Assembly: GCA_965655865.1 (NCBI GenBank)
Contig: CBFHJJ010000005.1
Coordinates: forward strand, 8,437 to 72,436
Origin: MAG-121220-bin8 sp965655865
Lineage (GTDB): Bacteria > Bacteroidota > Bacteroidia > Flavobacteriales > Flavobacteriaceae
DNA length: 64,000 nt
Reading direction: 5' to 3'
The notes under the pieces were generated by a model. It saw only the letters and a list, made by a program, of their open reading frames with translations. It did not search any database and had not been told where the DNA came from. A program made the position numbers and the translations under genes. Below, piece after piece: positions 9,127-17,174 of the stretch (the first letter of the stretch is position 1; every line of letters begins with the position of its first letter).

Positions 9127-9651
9127 TTATTTTTTTGGTTCATAAAGCATTCCAGTGCAAAGACACATGGATTTATTTGTTCTGTTTAAAACGTCATAAT
9201 TTTTACATGTTTGACATCCTTTCCAAAATTCTTCATCGCTTGTTAACTCAGAAAATGTTACTGGCTTATAACCTAATTGATAATTTATTTTCATAACGGG
9301 TAACCCAGTAGTAATTCCAAATATCTTAGCATTTGGATATTTATAAATTGAATGTTCAAATGTTAATTTTTTAATTTTTTTTGCAAGCCCTTTTCCTCTG
9401 AATAACGGATTAACAATCAGTCCTGAATGAGCAACATATTTTCCGTGCCCCCATATTTCTATATAACAAAACCCAGCAAAATCATTTTCTTTGATTGCAA
9501 TAACAGCATTGCCATTTTCAATTTTTTTTCTAATGTATTCGGGTGATCTTAAAGCTATTCCTGTTCCTCTAGTCTTTGCTGAAGAACTAATAGATTTTGA
9601 TATAAGATCACAATATTTTATATGCTTCAATGAAGCAACAGTAATTTCCAA
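9127..9651 (-). CDS. GNAT-family acetyltransferase, candidate N-acylglutamate synthase of the arg operon
   Basis: First gene of the arginine operon. The 174-residue protein has a GNAT fold; the acetyl-CoA binding motif is RGKGLAKK at residues 85-92. The C-terminus carries four cysteines as CxxC (146, 149) and CxC (163, 165), which looks like a metal-binding knuckle. No classical argA or argJ is present, so by position this is the best candidate for the committing acylation of glutamate; that is inference. The start is TTG at 9651; no in-frame ATG exists between it and the upstream TGA, and the EITVASLKH N-terminus looks natural. A long structured leader precedes it (see 9687-9793). Confidence 0.8.
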   Translation of the reverse strand: MEITVASLKHIKYCDLISKSISSSAKTRGTGIALRSPEYIRKKIENGNAVIAIKENDFAGFCYIEIWGHGKYVAHSGLIVNPLFRGKGLAKKIKKLTFEHSIYKYPNAKIFGITTGLPVMKINYQLGYKPVTFSELTSDEEFWKGCQTCKNYDVLNRTNKSMCLCTGMLYEPKK

Positions 9652-9684
9652 GATGTTTAAAGTTTTAATTAAGAATGAATTGAA

Positions 9685-9762
9685 ATGAAACTGGACTCAC
9701 CTAGTTTCCTAAATAGATATATACCCAAAAGGGCGGGCACGACGAGTTGCCGGTGCGTTTAG
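9685..9762 (+). other. Short 25-codon ATG ORF across the GC-rich element (doubtful)
   Basis: ATG at 9685 opens a 25-codon frame ending TAG at 9760-9762. It begins MKLDSPSFLNRY and ends with SCRCV. Its second half uses GC-rich codons (GCG, GGC, ACG, TGC, CGG) that are rare in the neighbouring genes. No TAnnTTTG element lies upstream on this strand, and the pabB promoter lies downstream of it. It may be a leader peptide for the pabB side or only a by-product of a structured RNA on the other strand. No function is assigned. Confidence 0.2.
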
Positions 9763-9793
9763 AGAAAAATTAAAATATCTATTATTAATCACA
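9687..9793 (-). promoter_or_regulatory. Structured GC-rich leader of the arginine operon (candidate riboswitch or attenuator)
   Basis: Within an AT-rich 224-base gap, bases 9721-9762 are 25/42 G+C. A perfect 9-bp inverted repeat (9712-9720 with 9775-9783) encloses two hairpins: CCC/GGG with a four-base loop at 9724-9733, and GGCA/TGCC (9736-9739 with 9748-9751). A further 6-bp hairpin (9687-9692 with 9703-9708, ten-base loop) lies between this domain and the GNAT start. The nearest promoter-like element on the minus strand is GAAATTTG (9797-9804, one mismatch to TAnnTTTG), giving a leader of about 142 nt, far longer than other leaders here. No standard riboswitch family was recognised. The minus-strand assignment is inference. 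Confidence 0.5.
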
Positions 9794-9853
9794 ATTCAAA
9801 TTTCAACAAAAAATATTTAACAAACAAAATATATTTTAAAAAAAACAATTAAG

Positions 9854-9861
9854 TAAATTTG
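9854..9861 (+). promoter_or_regulatory. -7 promoter element TAAATTTG for pabB
   Basis: Exact match to the Bacteroidota -7 consensus TAnnTTTG, 14 bases before the pabB TTG start. Using the spacing seen at the SRP RNA gene, transcription would start near 9865. No clear -33 TTG is visible. Confidence 0.6.
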
Positions 9862-9875
9862 AAAAAAAAAAAAAA

Positions 9876-11162
9876 TTGAAAAGATTTTCTAAAAAATTTA
9901 AACTTGAAGATTTAAGTCTTTTTAGAGATAAATTATTGAAGTGGTCGAATAAGTATAGTCACTCTTCATTTTTAAACTCAAATAATTACAGTTCTAATAT
10001 TAATCAATATGAGTGCATATGTGCTGTTGAAATGGAGTCGGAGACGCCTTTTACAAAACATAACTCCACTAAAAAATTGGATAATTATTTAAAAAAAGTT
10101 GATGATTGGGTCTTCGGATATTTAAATTATGATTTAAAAAATGAGATTGAAAATTTAAAAAGTAATAATCCTGAAAATTTTAGCCTACCCAATCTATATT
10201 TTTTTCAACCAAAAAAAATATGGATCATTAAAAATGATTATGTTGAAGCCTTGTATCTAGAATCTAATTTAATTATTGAAGATTGGAATTCTATTAATAG
10301 TTTGAATATTAAAAATGAAAATAATCATTTTAATCCTCCTATACTTAACCAAAAACTTAATAAAGAACAATATTTAAATAAGATAGATGTGTTAAAAAAC
10401 CACATTAGAAGAGGAGATGTTTATGAAGCTAACTTTTGTTTCGAGTGGTTCAGTGATCATGCTGAAATAGATCCACTTTACGTTTATAAAAATCTTAATA
10501 AAATATCTAAATCTCCAATGAGTGTTTATTTTAAAAACAAGGAATTACATTTAATATGTTCTTCCCCTGAAAGATATTTAAAAAGAAATAATAACAAGCT
10601 AATTAGTCAACCCATTAAAGGTACAAGTAGAAGAGATGAGGATTTAGTTATTGACAAAAAATTAAAAGATAATTTAAGTCTTGACCCAAAAGAAAGATCT
10701 GAAAATATAATGATTGTAGATTTAGTAAGAAATGATATGTCAAGATTTTCAAAACCAGGTTCTGTTAAGGTTAAGGAATTATGTGAGGTTTATCCTTTTA
10801 AACAAGTTCATCAAATGATTTCTACAATTGAATCTCAAGTTGATTCTTCTTTGAAAATTAGCAAAATAATTGAGGGTAGTTTTCCAATGGGTAGTATGAC
10901 TGGAGCTCCTAAAGTTAAAGCAATGAAAATAATTGATGAACTTGAGGAAACAAAAAGAGGACTTTACAGTGGAGCTGTTGGCTTTATAGACCCTAATGGT
11001 AATTTTGATTTTAATGTAGTTATAAGGTCACTTATTTATGACTCAGTGAGTAAACATTTGTCTTTTCATGTAGGTAGTGCTATTACTGATAAATCAAAAG
11101 GGGTAAATGAATATGATGAATGCTTGTTAAAAGGTAAAGCAATGATTTTATCATTAACTTAA
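9876..11162 (+). CDS. pabB: Aminodeoxychorismate synthase component I
   Basis: Converts chorismate to 4-amino-4-deoxychorismate for folate synthesis, using ammonia from a PabA partner not seen in this window. The 428-residue chorismate-binding protein has the motif PIKGTSRRD near residue 245; lysine in PIKGT (rather than alanine in PIAGT) is the mark of PabB as opposed to anthranilate synthase TrpE. Downstream are ENIMIVDLVRND and GSMTGAPKVKAM, also characteristic. The start is TTG at 9876, just after a TAAATTTG promoter element; no in-frame ATG occurs until much later. It heads a plus-strand group with tilS and dsbD. Confidence 0.9.
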   Translation: MKRFSKKFKLEDLSLFRDKLLKWSNKYSHSSFLNSNNYSSNINQYECICAVEMESETPFTKHNSTKKLDNYLKKVDDWVFGYLNYDLKNEIENLKSNNPENFSLPNLYFFQPKKIWIIKNDYVEALYLESNLIIEDWNSINSLNIKNENNHFNPPILNQKLNKEQYLNKIDVLKNHIRRGDVYEANFCFEWFSDHAEIDPLYVYKNLNKISKSPMSVYFKNKELHLICSSPERYLKRNNNKLISQPIKGTSRRDEDLVIDKKLKDNLSLDPKERSENIMIVDLVRNDMSRFSKPGSVKVKELCEVYPFKQVHQMISTIESQVDSSLKISKIIEGSFPMGSMTGAPKVKAMKIIDELEETKRGLYSGAVGFIDPNGNFDFNVVIRSLIYDSVSKHLSFHVGSAITDKSKGVNEYDECLLKGKAMILSLT

Positions 11163-11195
11163 TTTATATTTTTTTTTAATGTAATATTGTTAAGA

Positions 11196-12473
11196 ATGTT
11201 AGATTTAATTAATAAACACATTGATAATAAATTGTCTTTTTTACATGGCAAAAAATTATTGGTTTGTGTAAGTGGAGGGGTTGACAGTGTGGTTCTTTTA
11301 CACCTTTTTAATAAAATGAATTATAAAATTGGTGTTGCACATTGTAATTTTAAATTGAGGGATAAAGAAAGTGATGATGATAGTTTTTTTGTTGAAAATT
11401 TATGCAAAAAAAAATCTATACCGTTTTATTCAAAAGATTTTAATATTAATATACCTAAACATTCAGTTCAAATGGCTGCTAGAAAATTAAGGTATGATTG
11501 GTTTTATGAATTATTTGAGTTATATAAATATGATTTTATATTAACTGCTCATCATTTAAATGATTCTATAGAAACATTTTTGATTAATTTAACTAGATCG
11601 ACTGGAATTGATGGTCTTACTGGGATAAATGCTATTAATAATAAAGTTGTTCGACCTTTACTACCCTTTAATAAATCTCAAATAATAGATTATGCAAATG
11701 GTAATAATATTAAATGGAGAGAGGATTCTTCTAACTTAAAAAACGATTATTTGAGAAATAAAATTCGTAATAAGTTAATTCCAGTCTTAAATGATATTAA
11801 CTCTGGTTTTACAAATAACTTTTCTAAAACCTTAGATCGTCTAAATGAATCTAATTTAATCTTAAAAGAACATACGGAAAATTTTAAGTCCATTAATTTC
11901 AAAACTAAAAATGATGAAATTTTAATCTTAAAAACAGCACTTAAAGATTTGTCAAGTGTAATGATTTTTAATTTGTTTGTTGATTATGGATTTAAAAACA
12001 CAGATCAAATTGTTAGTTTATGTAAAGCTGAAACTGGAAAAATTATTACTTCTAAACTATATTCTGTTTTAAGTAATAGGACACATCTAATAATTAAAAA
12101 AAACACTAAAAATATTAAAATAGATTATTTTTATAATAGCAATAGTGATTTCTTGTTTCCAGAAAATGTTGTAGTAGAAGAAGGTAATTTCGTCAGTGAC
12201 AAAAAATCTTTGTACTTAATTAAAGATCAAATTAAATTCCCTTTAATAATAAGAAAATGTCTACCCGGTGATTTGATTTATCCAAAAGGGATGAATGGAA
12301 AAAAATTAGTGTCTAAGTTATTAAAGGACAATAAGCTGTCTAAATTTGAAAAAGATAAACAATATGTGTTAGCTGATCAAGATCATATTTTATGGGTAAT
12401 TGGCATAAGATTTGATAAAAGAAAGTATATTGACACTGATTCTAATTTAAAAATATCATTCTTTGAAAAATAA
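11196..12473 (+). CDS. tilS: tRNA(Ile)-lysidine synthase
   Basis: Modifies C34 of the CAU-anticodon tRNA(Ile) to lysidine so that it reads AUA, an important codon in this AT-rich genome. The protein has the N-type PP-loop SGGVDSVVLLHL near residue 30, the HCNFKLR segment, and the NDYLRNKIRNKLIP region typical of TilS, followed by C-terminal RNA-binding domains. I chose ATG at 11196 (425 residues) over a TTG three codons upstream (11187). The 3' end overlaps dsbD by 11 bases. Confidence 0.92.
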   Translation: MLDLINKHIDNKLSFLHGKKLLVCVSGGVDSVVLLHLFNKMNYKIGVAHCNFKLRDKESDDDSFFVENLCKKKSIPFYSKDFNINIPKHSVQMAARKLRYDWFYELFELYKYDFILTAHHLNDSIETFLINLTRSTGIDGLTGINAINNKVVRPLLPFNKSQIIDYANGNNIKWREDSSNLKNDYLRNKIRNKLIPVLNDINSGFTNNFSKTLDRLNESNLILKEHTENFKSINFKTKNDEILILKTALKDLSSVMIFNLFVDYGFKNTDQIVSLCKAETGKIITSKLYSVLSNRTHLIIKKNTKNIKIDYFYNSNSDFLFPENVVVEEGNFVSDKKSLYLIKDQIKFPLIIRKCLPGDLIYPKGMNGKKLVSKLLKDNKLSKFEKDKQYVLADQDHILWVIGIRFDKRKYIDTDSNLKISFFEK

Positions 12474-14415
12474 TTTTTTAATAATATTATTTTTAATCCT
12501 AAGTTTTCTTGGTTTTTCTCAGGATCCAATTACTTTTGAGACTAAAGTAAAAAAGATTTCTGAAAATACTTTTGAACTAGTGACTACAGCTAATATTCAG
12601 AACAAGTGGAGGTTATATTCACAGAACTTGTCTTCTGGAGGAGCGATTCCAACAGAATTTATTTTTGATGATAAATTACAATCCATTAAATTAATTGGAG
12701 ATACTGAAGAGTCACAATCAATAACAAAATTTGATCCTATTTTTCAGATTGAACAATCTTATTTTGAAAATCAATCAACTTTCACACAATTAATTGAGAC
12801 TAACAAAATTATTGATAATATATCTGCTGTAATTGCATATCAGGCTTGTGATGACATTGTATGTGTTTTTAGAGAAGCAAATCTTACTTTTAATTTTGAC
12901 GGATTAACTTTGACTATTGAAAATGTAGATTTAACATCCGACATCTATGAAAATAATAATGCATTAGCAATTGATTTAAAAAACACGGAATTATTATCTG
13001 CAATTAACGATAGCTCAGCTTTGACTTCTAATTCATATTTAAATCTATTTATACTTGGATTTATAGGTGGTTTATTAGCACTTCTTACACCATGCGTTTT
13101 TCCAATGATTCCATTGACTGTTTCGTTCTTCACAAGTAATAAATCTGAAGAGAATTCCAAGTTCAATGCTGTATTATACGGTCTATTTATAGTTGGGATC
13201 TACTTGTCTTTAAGTATACCTTTTCATTTTCTTGATTCAATTGATCCAGAAATTTTAAACAGTATATCAACAAATGCAGGATTGAATATCTTCTTTTTTG
13301 TAGTCTTTATTTTGTTTGCGTTTTCATTTTTTGGTTTCTATGAAATAACAATCCCTTCAAAATGGGTTAATTCAATTGACTCAAAATCTAACTCTGTTGG
13401 TGGCTATATAGGAGTTTTTTTTATGGCATTAACTTTGGTATTAGTATCATTTTCCTGTACTGGTCCAATTTTAGGTTCTTTGTTAGTTGGTTCAATTTCA
13501 TCTCAAGGTGGCGCAATTCAGTTAACCATAGGAATGTTAGGTTTTGGAGTTGCTTTAGCTTTACCATTTACAATTTTTGCTTTATTCCCAAATTTGCTAA
13601 CTACTCTTCCTAAATCTGGGAGATGGATGAATACGTTTAAAGTAATTTTAGGTTTTTTAGAACTAGGTTTTGCTTTCAAGTTTTTGTCTAACGCCGATTT
13701 AGTTGAACATTGGGGTATACTTAAAAGAGAAATTTTTATTGGAATATGGGTATTAATCTCTTTTTCTTTGTCTTTGTATTTATTAGGTTTATATAAATTC
13801 CCACATGAGAGTAAAAATGTTATAACATCAAAATTTAATCTTATTCTAGGTTTTTTTGTTTTAGGTTTTTCTGTTTATCTTTTTCCAGCTTTGTTACAAA
13901 ACGGTTCTGATAAAGCTAGAATATTAAGTGGATTTACCCCTCCAGCATTTTATTCCATTTATAGTAAGTCAAATGATTGTCCTTTGGGCTTTACTTGCTT
14001 TAAAGACTTTGATTCAGGTCTTAATTACGCTAAATCTCAAAACAAACCAATATTATTAGATTTTACTGGATGGGCATGTGTAAATTGTAGGAGGATTGAA
14101 GAAAACGTTTGGACTGATCCTGAAGTTTATAGTTTGATTAATGATAATTTTGTTTTAATATCACTTTATGTTGATGATAGAAAGGAGTTAGATGTCAAAG
14201 ATTTCATTACATTAAAATACAAGTCTGGTAAAGAAAAAATTATTAAAACAGTAGGAGAGAAAGGAGCTACTTTTCAAGCAATTAACTTCAAAAGTGCTTC
14301 GCAACCGTATTATGTGCTTTTAGATAATGATTTAAGAATACTCAATAAACCAATACAGTACACTTCCAAAGACAAATACTTAAATTGGTTAAAAGAGGGG
14401 TTAGATAATTTATAG
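12463..14415 (+). CDS. dsbD: Thiol:disulfide interchange protein DsbD
   Basis: Carries reducing equivalents from cytoplasmic thioredoxin across the inner membrane to periplasmic partners. The 650-residue protein shows all three domains. A signal peptide and periplasmic N-domain have paired Cys129 and Cys134. A multi-span membrane domain (about 190-480) has Cys211 (LLTPCVFPMIP) and Cys332 (SFSCTGPILG). A C-terminal thioredoxin domain has the CVNC active site at 539-542 (GWACVNCRR). It overlaps tilS at its 5' end and the flavin reductase at its 3' end by six bases. Length is typical of Bacteroidota DsbD. Confidence 0.93.
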   Translation: MKNNFLIILFLILSFLGFSQDPITFETKVKKISENTFELVTTANIQNKWRLYSQNLSSGGAIPTEFIFDDKLQSIKLIGDTEESQSITKFDPIFQIEQSYFENQSTFTQLIETNKIIDNISAVIAYQACDDIVCVFREANLTFNFDGLTLTIENVDLTSDIYENNNALAIDLKNTELLSAINDSSALTSNSYLNLFILGFIGGLLALLTPCVFPMIPLTVSFFTSNKSEENSKFNAVLYGLFIVGIYLSLSIPFHFLDSIDPEILNSISTNAGLNIFFFVVFILFAFSFFGFYEITIPSKWVNSIDSKSNSVGGYIGVFFMALTLVLVSFSCTGPILGSLLVGSISSQGGAIQLTIGMLGFGVALALPFTIFALFPNLLTTLPKSGRWMNTFKVILGFLELGFAFKFLSNADLVEHWGILKREIFIGIWVLISFSLSLYLLGLYKFPHESKNVITSKFNLILGFFVLGFSVYLFPALLQNGSDKARILSGFTPPAFYSIYSKSNDCPLGFTCFKDFDSGLNYAKSQNKPILLDFTGWACVNCRRIEENVWTDPEVYSLINDNFVLISLYVDDRKELDVKDFITLKYKSGKEKIIKTVGEKGATFQAINFKSASQPYYVLLDNDLRILNKPIQYTSKDKYLNWLKEGLDNL

Positions 14416-14880
14416 TGTTTTTCCTCCATGATATATTAAAGGATTTAACTTAGATTTATTTATTTCACCACTCAAACATTTACCAATATATATAAAATGG
14501 TCTCCAGCACTTATTGTGTCTATTATTTTACATTCTAGGAAAGAACAAGAATTTGATATTATTTTTATATTATTTTTGGATTCAGTTGTTTTAATTCCAC
14601 TAAACCTTTCTTTTTGACTTAATTTATTATTAGCAAACTGATAACAAATATCTTTTTGAACATTACTTAAGATACTTACATTAAAAAAACTATTTTTTTT
14701 TAAAGCGATATTTGATTTAGCTTCTTTGTTTAAACAAAATAAAACTAATAGTGGATCAATAGAAACAGAAGTAAATGAATTAGCTGTAAATCCATAATCT
14801 TTATTATTGTCTTTAGAGGTAATTATAGTAACTCCTGTAGCATAAGTACTACATATTTCTTTGAAAAGAGATGTGTTCAT
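14410..14880 (-). CDS. Flavin reductase-like, FMN-binding split-barrel protein
   Basis: A 156-residue protein of the NAD(P)H:flavin oxidoreductase group (HpaC/ActVB-like split barrel). Family features are ATGVTIIT near the start, GFTANSFTSVSIDPLLVLFCL (residues about 29-49), and the late GDHFIYIG and PLIYHGG motifs, which bind flavin. Such proteins either supply reduced flavin to a partner monooxygenase or act as stand-alone reductases. No monooxygenase lies nearby; the upstream partners are a nitroreductase and an aldehyde dehydrogenase, so the substrate is unknown. It is the last gene of that minus-strand cassette. Confidence 0.82.
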   Translation of the reverse strand: MNTSLFKEICSTYATGVTIITSKDNNKDYGFTANSFTSVSIDPLLVLFCLNKEAKSNIALKKNSFFNVSILSNVQKDICYQFANNKLSQKERFSGIKTTESKNNIKIISNSCSFLECKIIDTISAGDHFIYIGKCLSGEINKSKLNPLIYHGGKTL

Positions 14881-14892
14881 TGATAAAATTTG

Positions 14893-15618
14893 TCAAATAT
14901 AACGATATACATCTTTAAAAGGAACTCTTAATTGATCTCCATAAATCCCTTCCTTTGTTCTAATTCCACACCCTATAACCATATTTATTTCAGAATTATA
15001 TGGAAGATTTAAAATGTTTTTTACCATTAAAGTGTCTGATCCCTCCATAGGGCAAGTGTCATAACCAATTCCTGACATACTTAACATAAAGTTTTGAGCT
15101 GCTAATCCAGCGCTTTTGTGAGCAACAATTCTAGTGTCTGAACTAGTAACCTGTCTCATGGTTGGTCTGAACAATCCAATAATTTGAAATATTATACTTT
15201 TAATTACTCCAAAAATGCCAAAAAAATCAGCGTATAATGTTGGAATAATTTTTTTGTAATAAGCATGGGCTTGTTTTAATCTTTTTTCAGAAATTTCATT
15301 ATTTTTTGATTGCTTTGTAATTACATCAACATTCCATTGAGCTCTTTTTTTCCAAAGATCTTTTCTTACAACAATAACAACTAATTGATTAGCTGTTTTA
15401 GCAGCATTTTGATTAAAGCAAGCTTTTGATAATTTTTTTAAAATTTTTTTATCACTAACATGAACAAATTCCCATAATTGAAGATTACTACTGTTGGGGG
15501 CTAAGCTTGCATTAAATAAGCATTTTTTTACTTTATCAGGATCGATGTCATCATTATTAAAAACTCTTACAGACCTACGATATTTTATAGCGTCAGAAAC
15601 GGATTTTTCTTTCTTCAT
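14893..15618 (-). CDS. Nitroreductase-family FMN oxidoreductase
   Basis: A 241-residue nitroreductase-family protein. It carries the FMN-binding start RRSVRVFNNDD, the LAPNSSNLQLWEF segment near residue 36, and a second flavin-contact region MSGIGYDTCPMEG around 180. Family members reduce nitroaromatics, quinones or enones with NAD(P)H. The natural substrate cannot be read from the sequence. It lies between the aldehyde dehydrogenase (24-base gap) and the flavin reductase (12-base gap), so these three are probably one transcript. Confidence 0.85.
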   Translation of the reverse strand: MKKEKSVSDAIKYRRSVRVFNNDDIDPDKVKKCLFNASLAPNSSNLQLWEFVHVSDKKILKKLSKACFNQNAAKTANQLVVIVVRKDLWKKRAQWNVDVITKQSKNNEISEKRLKQAHAYYKKIIPTLYADFFGIFGVIKSIIFQIIGLFRPTMRQVTSSDTRIVAHKSAGLAAQNFMLSMSGIGYDTCPMEGSDTLMVKNILNLPYNSEINMVIGCGIRTKEGIYGDQLRVPFKDVYRYI

Positions 15619-15642
15619 TCTTGATATTATTTTTGCGCAAAT

Positions 15643-17025
15643 CTATGATATTAACTTTAATATTTTTTTTATAAAATTTATTTTGTTTTTAAAAGGGGGA
15701 TATCTTAAAGGAGGATCTATCCAAAGTGGCTTAGAAATGTATGGTTTGAAATGAGAAAATGTATCAAATGTAGATTCTCCATGATATTTTCCCATACCAC
15801 TTTGTCCAACTCCTCCAAAAGGTAGTCTGTCATTAGCTATATGCATAACAGTATCGTTAATAGCACCACCTCCAAATGGGTAAGACTCTAAAAATTTTTT
15901 TCCGAATTCAGTTCTATTAGTAAAAATATATAATGCTAAAGGATGTGAATATTTAGTTACTAATTCATCAACTTCTTTAAAATCATCATACTCAATAATA
16001 GGTAATATTGGTCCAAATATTTCATTCTCCATTATTTTAGAATCTAAATTTTCAACTTCTACTAAGGTTGGTTCAAAAAACTTACTATCCATATCAAATT
16101 TACCACCATGCAGTATTTTTTCGTTATTGAGTAATGAATTAAGATATTTCATGTGTTTAACACTAATAATTCTTCCATATTCTTCACATTTTATAACATC
16201 ATCACTATAGGTTTTGGTAATTTGGGCAATTAACTCTTTAATTAAATCGTTTTTAATTTTTTTATTTACAATTAAAAAGTCAGGAGCTATACATGTTTGA
16301 CCACAGTTTGTAAATTTTCCCCAAACTATTCGTTTTGCTGTGACATTAATTGAAGCAGTTTCATCTACTATGCAGGGGTTTTTTCCACCAAGTTCAAGAG
16401 TTGTTGGTGTTAAGTTTGTAGCAGCTGCTTTAGCTATAATTTTTCCAACACTTACACTACCTGTGAAAAATATATAATCCCATTTATGTTCTAATAATTT
16501 AGTTGATATGTCAGGACCTCCTAAAACAACTTTTACGTGACCTTCATCAAAAACTGAACTTAAAATTTTATTTAATATTTGACTTGTTTGATCAGAGTAT
16601 TCAGAGGGTTTTAATAGCACCGTGTTTCCAGCTGCTATTGCTCCGATTAGTGGAGCAATAGATAATTGAAAAGGGTAATTCCAAGGTGAAATGTGGAGTG
16701 TATTTCCATAAGGTTCAGCTATTATGTAATCAGATGACGGAAAATTTAATAAGGTAGATCTAACAGCTTTTCTTTTGGTCCATTTTTTTAAATTTCTAAG
16801 AGCAATTTTAATTTCGGAATAAACAAAATGAATCTCAGTTAAATAACTTTCTCCTTTGGATTTACCTAAGTCTTTAAATAAAGCTAATTCTATTTCTTTT
16901 TCGTTTGATTTAATCTCATTTAAAAGATCTTTTAGTTTTTGAATTCTAAAGTCAACATTATATGTTTTTTTTGATTTAAAATAATTTTTTTGATTGTCAA
17001 TTGTTGATTTTAATGATTTATCCAT
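15643..17025 (-). CDS. NAD(P)-dependent aldehyde dehydrogenase, ALDH3-like
   Basis: A 460-residue aldehyde dehydrogenase oxidising aldehydes to carboxylates. The catalytic set is visible: Asn116 in SPWNYPF, Glu211 in ELGGKNP, and nucleophile Cys245 in NCGQTCIAPD. The short length and the C-terminal FGGVGQSGMGKYHG followed by a hydrophobic tail resemble the ALDH3/fatty-aldehyde group, so long-chain or lipid-derived aldehydes are a reasonable guess but not shown. It leads the three-gene cassette with nitroreductase and flavin reductase, and is divergent from ilvD across a 149-base gap. Confidence 0.87.
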   Translation of the reverse strand: MDKSLKSTIDNQKNYFKSKKTYNVDFRIQKLKDLLNEIKSNEKEIELALFKDLGKSKGESYLTEIHFVYSEIKIALRNLKKWTKRKAVRSTLLNFPSSDYIIAEPYGNTLHISPWNYPFQLSIAPLIGAIAAGNTVLLKPSEYSDQTSQILNKILSSVFDEGHVKVVLGGPDISTKLLEHKWDYIFFTGSVSVGKIIAKAAATNLTPTTLELGGKNPCIVDETASINVTAKRIVWGKFTNCGQTCIAPDFLIVNKKIKNDLIKELIAQITKTYSDDVIKCEEYGRIISVKHMKYLNSLLNNEKILHGGKFDMDSKFFEPTLVEVENLDSKIMENEIFGPILPIIEYDDFKEVDELVTKYSHPLALYIFTNRTEFGKKFLESYPFGGGAINDTVMHIANDRLPFGGVGQSGMGKYHGESTFDTFSHFKPYISKPLWIDPPLRYPPFKNKINFIKKILKLIS

Positions 17026-17138
17026 AAAAAAAGGGTTTTTTTGAATAATTAAATTATGATTTTGATAAAAATATGAATTAAATTAATGATGGGTTAAATT
17101 AATTAATTTTTTGTTTACTTTTATATTGTATTAATTTC

Positions 17139-17170
17139 ACTCCTTCTCTAAAGATAAGGGGTTTTTTTTT
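17139..17170 (+). promoter_or_regulatory. Hairpin plus T-run immediately before ilvD (candidate attenuator)
   Basis: A stem of about seven pairs (17139-17145 with 17056-equivalent arm at 17156-17162, ten-base loop 17146-17155, one G-U pair) is followed directly by a run of T up to 17170, four bases before the ilvD ATG. It looks like an intrinsic terminator placed in the leader of the ilv operon. The stem is short and no leader peptide was found, so attenuation is only a possibility. The rest of the 17026-17174 gap is AT-rich and holds no gene; no exact TAnnTTTG element is visible. Confidence 0.35.
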
Positions 17171-17174
17171 AGAA

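Noticed and set aside
9687..9793. Assignment of the arg leader to a known riboswitch (SAM, TPP, cobalamin, c-di-GMP, guanidine)
   Set aside because: None of the conserved cores of these classes could be matched on either strand; short similarities such as CCGGCAAC were not backed by the rest of the motif.
17026..17174. A hidden gene or tRNA in the ALDH-ilvD gap
   Set aside because: The gap is 149 AT-rich bases without a cloverleaf or a credible ORF; only the hairpin before ilvD stands out.
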